Shown here: piece by piece, positions 25,201 to 37,200 of the stretch
Position numbering within the stretch: position 1 is the first letter of the stretch
How the letters are laid out: every line of letters begins with the position of its first letter
From: Paraescarpia echinospica
Taxonomy: Eukaryota; Annelida; Polychaeta; Sabellida; Siboglinidae
DNA length: 64,000 nt
Direction: 5' to 3'
Assembly: GCA_020002185.1 (NCBI GenBank)
Contig: CM034541.1
Span: 53,404,553-53,468,552, forward strand
Notes under the pieces: generated by a model
Told to the model about the DNA's origin: nothing
Databases searched by the model: none
The model's input: the letters and a program-made list of their open reading frames with translations, nothing else
Program-made: the position numbers and the translations under genes

Positions 25201-28200
25201 GGAGCTCAGAGGCACTCCAAAACCAAATGGTTGGGCAGTCTAAAGATTAATATACAGTGCTAAAGTCATCAACAGGTGGATGGATACACTGAGGAGCTAT
25301 GAGAGGATAAGCTACATTAAAAAGATAAGTTTCAGATGACAGTGAGTAGAGATTTCAATTACTGCAGACTTAACTCTGACCGGGGTCCACGGAGAAGATG
25401 CAGCAACCAAGAAAGCTTAAGTTCTTAATTAACATTTAATAAAATAGTTATGCTTATATAATTTATACACATAGTTATACATCTTACAATATGGTTATTG
25501 TGTATGCAATAGTAGTGTACATGTGTGCCATTTTAATTAGGTAATTTTTTTTGCACACTGAACAGAATTTATAATCTGGTACACTCACACAAATTCCATT
25601 TTACGTGGGTACACATATGATACATATGATACATATCAACAGCGGTGTTAAATAACAGTGTGAACGTGTCTGATACACGACCATGTCCAACTGGCGGGTA
25701 CCTGACTACATAGTTATGAATACGAATACATTTATTTCAGGTAAAACCAATAAACAATCGATATATATATATAAATAGGTATAAAAATACATGGTTTTTA
25801 AAAATAAATAACTTAGAAATATAAATAGATACCATAAAAAAGGTATTAAACTAAAACAAATTAATTAAATTAAAAAGTAAATAAGTGATAAAATTATAAG
25901 ATATAATTAAATATATATGTAAATCATGATAAAGTCACCATTTGATATGTTTGTGCCAGTAACGCAGTGTGTGTCTGTCCTCAGGCCGTCATGGATAAAG
26001 TGGACATGTTGGAGGAGATGACACAGTACTTCGCCCTGTTTGAGACAGAAGATTACACATTCGGTGAGTGAATGAGTGGGCCACATCTAATTAACGAGGC
26101 TATCCACAGCCACTGGTCACAATGTCGTCTTGCGGCACTTGATTACTTTCTTAAGGAGTCCAGACAGCTGCTTATTGAATGTGTCACAGCGACCAAATGC
26201 CAGAGGTTAAATAGCTGGACCAGACTGTCCAAGTATAACTATGAATGTGTAGCAAGTTGACTTTTATGGATGTACATCAGGATGTGTCGGTCATTTACAG
26301 TGTATCCATAAAGGTCAAGTTTGCCTATAAGAAACAGTATTGTTCCTAAGACAGGTTTCTTTATAAGAGGCAGATCTGTCCAAAGAAATAATTGTTCCTA
26401 AGATCAGGTTTGTCCATAAGAAGCAGGTTTGTTCATGAGAAGCAGGTCTGTCCATAAGAAGCCGGTTTGTTAATAAGAAACATGTTAAGCAGGTCTGTTC
26501 ATGAGAGGCAGGTTTGTCCATAAGAACCAGGTGCTTGTGAGCCAGACAGACATAAATGTCACTTGGTGGTACACATTTACTGAGGTCTTAAGATATTTAG
26601 TATTTACCAGCAGCAGCTTAGGCCTGAGTGTCTATGCACAGATTAGTCATCCCTCTTCGCTGTTGGAGGGTCAAGATACCAACGTCTCTCTGTGACAGTC
26701 TCACTAGAGGTCTCTACTGCATTAAAGACAAGTTGTTGCATTACCGATATGTTGAGAGAAACTAAATGGTCCCTGGTGTGGGCTGTTGCTAATGGTCAGG
26801 GACCAGTTCACCAACATTCTTACGAGCTCATAAGCCCGGGTTTTACTCTTCAAAAACTAAATAAATACAATACAAATTTTGAATAACAACTAAACTACAC
26901 AATATCATTCATAATTATTAATTTTGATAAACTTGTTATAGTGCTGTTTAATGTTTCTTTTAAATTTGTATTGTATTTATTTAGTTTTACTTAGTTTGAG
27001 AAGAGCATGGCAAGATATAACTTCGGATGTGTCCCTTCAGCCACCACCGCCGTATGACAGAGGACACTATTTCTGTAACATCCCGATGAAATTGTCCTGG
27101 CGGCCCATCCTATTGTTGACAATTTTCCGTACGCAAGATCACAGTTAAGGAATAAGATTGTTTGTGCTATTGATTTAATTTAACATCACTTTCAGTTAAA
27201 GTTCACAAATTTGCAGAAAATAATTTCAACTTGAATGTGCTTTGTGTTTTTAAATAGACACCCGGTAGTAATTAGCTCTTTCGTTATTCGTGATGTTTGT
27301 CGTAATTTGCAGAGAGGAAGCTTCAGTCAAATGAGTTCCCCCACAACATCTACATCCAGAGTTATGGCACGGCGACGCCGACCTGCATCAAGCTGAGGCG
27401 ATGGCTGTTCTCCATCCCCAGAGAGAGACACATCTGTGGGGACCAGCAGATGCTCAACTACTTCTTTTGGCAGGTGTGTGTAGCAGTGGCGCAGTGGCTA
27501 GAGCCTTGGATTCTCAGTCGAGAGAACCTGGGTTCGAATCCTTTACTGCCATGTTGAATCTTGGGTAAAAGCTTGTATGGAGGACAATAACATGCATTAT
27601 TAAAATATATGACGGCAAAGTTGCTCTAAAAAAGGTCGTTTTAGATTCTTTTGGGAGAGATTATACACGTGTAGTTTCCAAAAACCTCCAATGTTACAAG
27701 ATAGGAAAACAGTTATTTTTGGCTCTCAAAATGATCCGATTTGTTTTGGTGGGAAATTTTCCAGTGGAAATGGCTCCACACATGGTATGTCAAATGCGTT
27801 ATATTGCAAAGCATTCTGGGAGGTTTTCTGGAGAAAATGTTTTTTATGGAATTATTATTTGGGGTACTAAATTTTGGGTGACAATTTTAATGGGAATTTC
27901 CCGCTGGGGACACTTTGCAGTAACCAAACAATCCACTGGGTGCACTATCCACCAGGGGCACAAAACATTTATGATCAACTGGCCTAGAGTTGATTTGGAA
28001 GTTACCTGTCTGAATCCTGTGTTAGTTCTATGGAGCTTTTGACATCTTCACGGTGTCCTCATCAACTTTGTTATGTGCTTCTCTCAGTAGTCATGTGACA
28101 AAACCAATGATATTCAAGAAAGGCGATCGGTGATGATCAGAGACAACGGCTACAAGCTTCCCTTGATATTCTTAGAACCGCTGCCTTGTGGCGATCACCA

Positions 28201-31200
28201 ACAATATCACAACTCACGACTACCTTTTGTTGCAAAATTGTGAAATGAACTTTTGATTCGCTGATTGTAAACGTTAAATGATACCTCGTTTGTTGAAAGA
28301 TCGTTCAACAGTAGTTTCTGATTTATTTCTTTAAACATTTAAAAAAAGTAATGGTTTGAGAAAAATAGGTTTTAAAATTGGGCTATATGCAAAATCAGTG
28401 CCCAATGCCACCATGCATTTAGTGTTTTATTACTTTTTGATTATTTGTAGAGGAAATTTAACCGGACATTGAAAGTTGAGTCTGTAAGGTATGCATTTCT
28501 GAAAAAATCACAAATTTGATGGGGCACGACCTACATGGCTATTTTAGGCTTGGGTGTGGCAGGCCATGTATGTCAACAGTTACTGAGCTTGTTTATTCCA
28601 TCTGTGTTTCATGCAGGCCGTGGATGATGTGGGTCGAGGACAGGTCAAGCCAGCTGACCAACTCTACGAGTTGAAGGCACTACAAGAACAGGAGAAGAAA
28701 GTTGAGGTACGGCGCGAGTCGGACACTAGCACCCACGTATCAGCTGCTGAATTGAATCTATACACTCTATCATTTCAGGACACCGGCTTCTCATAAAATG
28801 TCAAACTTTAATTAACTGCCATATCTTAAAAACTAGTAGTGATATATCGATAACATTTCCAGCGGATTACATCTATATAAAAAGGAGGTCACACATGATA
28901 TAATAAGCAATTTGCATGTTGGTAACCATGGTAACCAGATAATGTTAGAAGAAGCTGATGAAGTGGTTTTGTGCAAAATTCAATTAATGCATTTCCATTG
29001 TTTTTTTAACATACTACAGAGGTTCGAGTTTTCATGAAATTATTCTAAAACAAGACAAGCAGAACTGTAATTACAAATTAAGCACCTTTGGGACATCACA
29101 TAGTTCCATCCCACCTTTGGGACGTGACATTGTTCCGTCCCACCTTTGGGACGTTACATAGTTCCATCCCACCTTTGGGACATCACATAGTTCTGTCCCA
29201 CCTTTGGGACATCACATAGTTCCGTCCCACCTTTGGGACGTGACATAGTTCCGTCCCACCTTTGGGACGTGACATAGTTCCATCCCACCTTTGGGACGCC
29301 ACATAGTTCCGTCCCACCTTTGGGACGTCACATAGTTCCGTCCCACCTTTGGGACGCCACATAGTTCCGTCCCACCTTTGGGACGCCACATAGTTCCGTC
29401 CCACCTTTGGGACGCCACATAGTTCCGTCCCACCTTTGGGACGCCACATAGTTCCGTCCCACCTTTGGGACGCCACATAGTTCCGTCCCACCTTTGGGAC
29501 GCCACATAGTTCCGTCCCACCTTTGGGACGCCACATAGTTCCGTCCCACCTTTGGGACGCCACATAGTTCCGTCCCACCTTTGGGACGCCACATAGTTCC
29601 GTCCCACCTTTGGGACGCCACATAGTTCCGTCCCACCTTTGGGACGCCACATAGTTCCGTCCCACCTTTGGGACGCCACATAGTTCGTCCCACCTTTGGG
29701 ACGCCACATAGTTCCGTCCCACCTTTGGGTGCCAGTTCCATCCCACATAGTTCTTTGGGACGCCACATAGCCACATAGTTCTGTCCCACCTTTGGGACGC
29801 CACATTTGGGACGCCACATAGTTCCCCACCTTTGTCCCATCTTTGGGACGCCACATAGTTCCGTCCCACCTTTGGGACGCCACATAGTTCCGTCCCACCT
29901 TTGGGACGCCACATAGTTTCGTCCCACCTTTGGGACGCCACATAGTTCCATCCCACCTTTGGGATACCACATAGTTCCGTCTCACCTTTGGGACGCCACA
30001 TAGTTTCGTCCCACCTTTGGGACGCCACATAGTTCCGTCCCACCTTTGGGACATCACATATGGGACTAATACTGTTAACCTACCATTATTTGAAGTCGTA
30101 GAGATGAACAAGCATGTTTTTAATCATGCGTTACTTGATGTTTAATTGTTAATCTATTCAATGTACTGTATCCTGTTTGACTGTTCAAATTCATTTAGTA
30201 AACAAGCTATTTGATCAAAGATAACATGAAAACAAAGTGTACTTATGTAAGTCATACTCACTTCGTGCCAGATGAGAAAACTGTCTTAGATGTCTTATAT
30301 GCCCATGGTTTCTTTTATTTACTGAACAAGCACACTGACTTTAAAGTGATATTAGTTTTGGGTGGTCCTCAACATAAGCCCCTTGATGTTTCTAGAGGAT
30401 CTCCTTTGTTGCAGTACTGGTTTACAACAAATCATGGTAAATATGTTGAAAAATTGTATTATGACCGAAACAACGTTCTCATTGGTTCGTACATGCTGTC
30501 TTTGTTCCTGCAGTACCTTGCCCTGGTGCGACCATTGGAGGGGTACGGGGAGATGAGTTTCCCCCACTGTAGGTGTGACTCCCGCAAGGAAGGACACGTC
30601 ATCCCTGTTGTGTCCTTCCATAGCTTCAAGCTGCAGGCCTGTAAGGAGGACGGTTCACTGGAGGTATGTCATGTCTCGGAAACACTCAACACCTACACAG
30701 AGCACAGGAGAAATAATCTAATCACGACCCTTAGAAAGATAAAATGCACATTTTATAAAGTTATGAATAAAGAATATTATTATTATGATACATATATATA
30801 TATATATAATGTATTCGTTCTATTAAGTGTACATACCCTAATCAGCATGCATCCCCCCTTTTAGCAGCATCTGACACAGTGACAGTGATCTCCAAAGCCA
30901 ACCCTGACTCTTGAATCCATCGTTGCAATTTCATTTCTACCAATGTCACTAGTTTCAAAGCTCAATGATAAAAATATCGAAAAGTCCACATAATTTATCA
31001 GACTTTACTGTGTTCTGGTATCCTTTTGCTCATATGTAGACACATAACTCGTTTGCCAGTTACGTCTGCCGAGATGGCTGTACCTGGAAACTGCAGAAAA
31101 TGGATGTATGCCCCTGTATGCTTATTGGAACGCAAAATTTGACATACCGTATTCATTCTAATTAGCGTACAGTACGCTTGACAAATATTTGAGACGCTAA

Positions 31201-34200
31201 AATATGTCAAAAAATCTTCCCTATTACGCGTACACCCAAATGAGCCAAGTTTAAATAGACACAACGTCGTTGCCGGCTGAGTTGATCACTTGGTGACTTG
31301 GATTATGTAAGAGCAGACTTAACTGCACCTGGCTAATTCCACCCAATGTACAAACAATTACTGTATAAGGAACGGTGTCCTACACAAGCAACGTAATCCA
31401 CTGTAATTAATTAAGTTGTATGTTATCTAAAATTTTTAATCACCGACGTTAAAACTCGAAGTCGCAAACATTCCCATATCAGGCCGTATGTACAACATCA
31501 TCTGGTGGATGTGGATGTGGCTAACCTGATTTCCAGGGGACCATTATTTGTCTTAAGTCAATTAAAATGGTCTCAATGCTTGCATCTGAAGATGCATCTA
31601 CTTTCCCATTCGCCGAGATTTCAAGCAGCAAGCAAGCGGATTACAGCGAGTCCAGCATCGCTCACCGGCGAGCAAGTGGACGGCGACACCAACAAGCGAA
31701 TCCGGCATCGATCACCGGCAAGCAAGCGGGGCACTTGTGTCAAATCCGGACCCATCTCGATTTTGCTGTTATAACTTGAGTTTTACCTCATTTTGATACC
31801 TCAGTGCGTTAGTTCCATCATTCAACATCATCCCAGGCATATTTATATTATGAAAATACAACCATGTTTGTGCTAGTCTGCGCCGCTGCGGTCGTGCGTT
31901 ACCGCATTGCGCACGTAAAATGAGCGATGTAGCAGCAAACAATATTTTTCGAACACTCAGTTGCTCCACTAAGCCACAACAAAACTGCATATTGCAAGAG
32001 AATAAATACTAACCAGTCCCTTACTACATAGCTAGCAGTATATTCGCCAGGTGGCACCATCGTCTCGCTGTTTGCACGTGCTAATGGCGTATGCCAAGTA
32101 AGCGTTTTGAATATACTACGTGTTTAGTACTATTAATGTAGGTTGCTTAGTGTTATCAGCTATTTATATATTCACGTGTGGTCAAAAGGATATAAGAACA
32201 CTGCGAAGTCCCCAGATATGTGTGAAAAAATGTTATGTAAAAAGATATGGTATGTGACCTGGCACAGTAAAGTGGGAATTAATATAAAAAATTGTGAAAT
32301 GGACTATTTTAACTTTTTGGATTGCGTAGGTCATCAGCTTTTAAATTATATTCCATTTGTTGAAATATCTTCAGTAGTTTTTAGACCTTTGGCCCGAAGG
32401 TCCAACGGACTTATGTCATCACTCTGCATCTGCCGTGCGCCGTTACTTGCGATAACTCAGAAACTGTTCACCAACTTTTTCTCTAATTTTGTATAAACAT
32501 CATAGGGTACTGCCACTACACACAAGAAATTTGTATTTGATTGAATCATTCATAGGGCCACCCAGGGCCCCAAAAACTGGTAATTTTTCACATTTTGCCT
32601 ATTTCCTCAAAAACTCTTCAGTACTTTTTTCTCTGATTTTGCATAGACATTTCATGTGGTAGTGCCACTACACACAAGAAATCTGTATTTGATTGAATCA
32701 TTCTAAGGGCACCTCAGGCCCCCCAAATGATTAATTTTCCTACTGTTTCCCTACTGCTGTAAGCCTCTGGCACTGATCTCTATTTAGAACTGCCACTGAT
32801 CTCTATTTATAACTGGATAGTGGTCTTTAGTGGACTTTGCCCTATCTCTGATCACTTGGGTGGCTGAGTGGAGCGGCCTGGATGTCAGAGATTATGCTGT
32901 AAGCCTGTGTATTGGACTAGCCTCGGCTCACTGCTTGCCATTGTCCCAGTGTCGAACAGAATGCTTCCATGTGGACTGTAACTATAATGTGTAATGGGAA
33001 TCCCTACTGCTCCGGCAGAACCTGAAGAACTTTAAAACAGCAATAGACATAATTACCAATGCAATATAAAGATATGATCTAGGATTAAAATAAAATAACT
33101 TAGGTATAAAATAACATATAAAATACAATAACTTAGGTATACTCGAAAAGGTTAAAGCATATTTAGCTAAAATTATAAGGAATATTATTAAGATGTTTTA
33201 CTATACATGTTGCAGCTATTACTTCACTCCAATTCAATCAGCATTACGTCATTAATTGCTACTGTGTTAAAGTCAAAATGTATGCTATGTATATGCACCT
33301 TGTGAACAAATAAAGTTTTATCATAGTTCATGTCTTTCTTCTCCTCAGTCTAGGGGAGGGTGGTAGGGGCAAAATGAGAACAGAAAATGTGTGCACATTT
33401 TCTTAAACAACGTTTTACTGTGCTACATGCGAGATTGCAGCTCACCAACTCTCCTGCAAGGTTTCTACAACCACTGGAAATCGGCCTAAATAGCAGAGTA
33501 TCGGAATAAAATCTGACAGTATTTTTTAATAACACATTAACGAATATATACAATATTCACGAAATGGCCTACTCGAATAGTTTCTTTCCACTGGCATGCA
33601 TATAGTCTAGAGAGCTACTAAACATGTCTTTCCACTGGCATGCATATAGTCTAGAGAGCTACTAAACATGTCTTTCCACTGGCATGCATATAGTCTAGAG
33701 AGCTACTAAACATGTCTTTCCACTGGCACGCATATAGTCTAGAGAGCTACTAAACATGTCTTTCCACTGGCACGCATAGAGTCTAGAGAGCTACTAAACA
33801 TGTCTTTCCACTGGCACGCATATAGTCTAGAGAGCTACTAAACATGTCTTTCCACTGGCCCGCATATAGTCTAGAGAGCTACTAAACATGTCTTTCCACT
33901 GGCACGCATAGAGTCTAGAGAGCTACTAAAAATGTCTTTCCACTAGCATGCATAGAGTCTAGAGAGCTACTAAACATGTCTTTCCACTGGCATGCATATA
34001 ATCTAGAGAGCTACTAAACATGTCTTTCCACTGGCATGCATATAGTCTAGAGAGCTACTAAACATGTCGTTCCACTGGCACGCATATAGTCTAGAGAGCT
34101 ACTAAACATGTCTTTCCACTGGCACGCATAGTCTAGAGAGCTACTAACCATGTCTTTCCACTGGCATGCATATAGTCTAGAGAGCTACTAAACATGTCAA

Positions 34201-37200
34201 CACTTTACTGCCATCATAACTCTTAATGATCTGTAACTATGATTCACCAAAAGACATTTCATTAATAACTACAAATTCACAATATAGACTTCTTGGCCCA
34301 TTTTTTATTTATTGCTAAAATTGAAGCAAACTATAAAACACAGTGTTTTGATAAGTGAAGTCATCTTCACCCATATTGTCTATTGTTTTTTTAATTCCAG
34401 GGTTTTTAAATGCAGGTGTTTGATTAATTTTTTGGATTATTTCTCAATGTGAATAAACTTGACATTGAAAAATTAGATTATAAGGTTGGCATTTATGTCA
34501 AAATCACAAAATTGATTGCACATGACCTAGACAGACATTTTGGGGTTGTATGCAGAATTGGCCAGTACGACTTAACATCTGGTTCACTGTGGCGGGTCAC
34601 ATGTTAATACAATAACTTGGGGGAATTGTGAGTGAGTCTCCTCCCAGGCACCGAGGCATGCCACATCATCGTTCTTGTGATGTCTCCAGTAACAACATGT
34701 AGTCAGCTGCACCATTGTTCTTGTTGACAATGTTTATGATATCATTTTTATTCATTCAATACATTGTGTGATATGGCGACCTCAGAAACTTATACTAGAA
34801 CATTAGAAATGCTATGACATGTCAACAAAGTAACCCCCCCACTTCCCGCAAATTGTCAGAGAGAGCTTCTTGTTATACCTCCATGTACAAATGCCCTTTT
34901 TTGGTTGATCGAATGTGCAAAAAGGGTTAGATTTAGGGTTAGGTGTAGAGTGGGTTAGGTTGAAGGTACTTTCGACAAGATTGACATCAGTTGTTTTTGT
35001 GCATTTGTACATAGCAAGAAGCTCTCTCTCCCAAATTGTCTTTCGTTCTCTATTTCACAACTGTCAATCAACCGTTGGGGGCGGGGTTTCTGTGTGTGGG
35101 ACAATGGTCACTGGTTGCATGTGGTTGCATGTGGTTGCAGTCCCAAGTGATAGAGTTCCCGTGGTCGGGGATACAGCAATACGAGACCGATGACGAAGGA
35201 ATGTCATTCAACTTCGAGTTCATCCGTGCTGGCAAGAAGTCAAGATGGGTGAAAATATTCACAAGCTATGTAAGTAACAAACGTCCATTGGCTCTTGTTT
35301 TCACTGTTTTACAGAATGTCGCTGGCATTTCTGTTGCCTGTGTTTTGTGACAATGATTGTTCGGTGTGAACTAGTGGCAAAACGTTTGTGTGCTATTTCC
35401 TTGTCAACTTATTTTGTGTGAGACTAACATTCATTAGTAAAAGTTGATGGTAAGTTTCTATACAGTGCAGTGACCCTTTTAAAGCACTTTATACCACACC
35501 CTTCGCCAGACCTGTTCATTCCAGTACCAGCTCAATGCAGAAGCGTTAAGCCATTCTGCAGTTACAACACAAATAATATTCTTTCACTCGTATCCAGCAC
35601 CGTCTAAATGTAAGTACATGTACAGCTGAATGAAATGGGGTAATGTTGAGTGGACAAAACCTTCAAGATAACAGCAAGAAGATTTGAACACAAAATGAAA
35701 TTAATTTTGTGTAGTGTTGTATGTGAAATTACGGAATTTATCCCAAACTAATTACATAAATGAAGCATACAGTATTTATGTATTTGTTACACTTGCAGTT
35801 TGTCTACTTGTACGAGTGCTGCTCCCTGTTTCAGTTTGTCTACTTGTACGAGTGCTGATCCCTGTTTCAGTTTGTCTACTTGTATGAGTGCTGATCCCTG
35901 TTTCAGTTTGTCTGATTGTACGAGTGCTGATCCCTGTTTCAGTTTGTCTACCTGTAGGACTGCTGATCTGTGTTTCAGTTTGTCTACTTGTACGAGTGCT
36001 GATCCCTGTTTCAGTTTGTCTACTTGTACGAGTGCTGATCTTTGTGTTTCAGTTTGTCTACTTATACGAGTGCTGATCCATCTGTTTCAGTTTGTCTACC
36101 TGTAGGACTGCTGATCTGTGTTTAAGTTTGTCTACTTGTACAAGTGCTGATCCCTGTTTCAGTTTGTCTACTTATACGAGTGCTGATCCATGTGTTTCAG
36201 TTTGTCTGCCTGTAGGACTGCTGATCTGTGTTTCAGTTTGTCTACCTGTACGAGTGCTGATCTTTGTGTTTCAGTTAGTCTACCTGTACGAGTGCTGATC
36301 TTTGTGTTTCAATTTGTCTTCCTGTACAAATGGTGACCTTTGTGTTTCAGTTTGTCTACCTGTATGAGTGCTGATCTTTGTGTTTCAGTTTGTCTACTTG
36401 TACAAGTGCTGACCTTTGTGTTTCAGTTTGTTTATCTGTATGAGTGTTGATCATGTTTCAGTTTGTTTACCTGTATGAGTGCTGACCTTTGTGTTTCAAT
36501 TTGTCTATATGTGCGACTCCTGATCTTTGTGTTTCAGTTTGTCTACCTGTACAAGTGCTGGCCTTTGTGTTTCAGTTTGTCTACCTGTACGAGTGCTGAC
36601 CTTTGTGTTTAAATCTGTCTACATGCGCGACTCCTGATTTTTTTGTTTCAGTTTGTCTACTTGTAGAAGTGTTGATCATGTTTAAGTTTTTTACCTGTAT
36701 GAGTGCTGATCTTTGTGTTTCAGTTTGTCTACCTGTATGAATGCTTCGAAAGGATCAAGACAGAACTGAGCTGGGACAAAGACGTAAGGATTCTCGTTTC
36801 CATCATTCACATGTTCCATTATTGTTAAACCATTTAAAATTATTAATTCAAACAAATAACATTTCCATCAGACGCATTGTCCACAAGGATATTTTGTTAT
36901 ATTTAGTATCTATTTTGCATATTATCTCAGTATGATTTGTTTCCTTATCTGTGCAGGAGAAACCAAGCAAATGCTAACCTCCCTAGAAGTATTTCTTGCA
37001 TAGTTCTCATACAAGAAACAATGGTTCTGCAACCAGGACATAACATACATATTGAAAAAATATTTGATGATATACCCTGTATATAAACCCCCCCACTGTG
37101 ATGAGCCATAAATTACTGGCCTAAACGTGAACTGCCAGCGACGAAATGAATTAGCACCCGTTTATGTATCAATTTACAGACCTTTTCAACACCGTTGTTT

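Noticed and set aside
27480..27552. Functional tRNA gene
   Set aside because: A and B boxes are good, but the acceptor and T stems do not pair and the anticodon arm has mismatches; a SINE head is more likely.
29183..30111. Long - strand open frames of 214-299 codons
   Set aside because: They are three frame readings of a stop-free 29-bp tandem repeat; no start context, no domain, and period of 29 residues from the repeat itself.
32860..32910. Another tRNA-like A box (gggtggctgagtgg)
   Set aside because: No B box follows at a suitable distance.
35800..36298. Cysteine-rich repetitive ORFs (about 100 codons)
   Set aside because: They are translations of the decoy-acceptor minisatellite in wrong frames; the in-phase frame has a stop in each unit.
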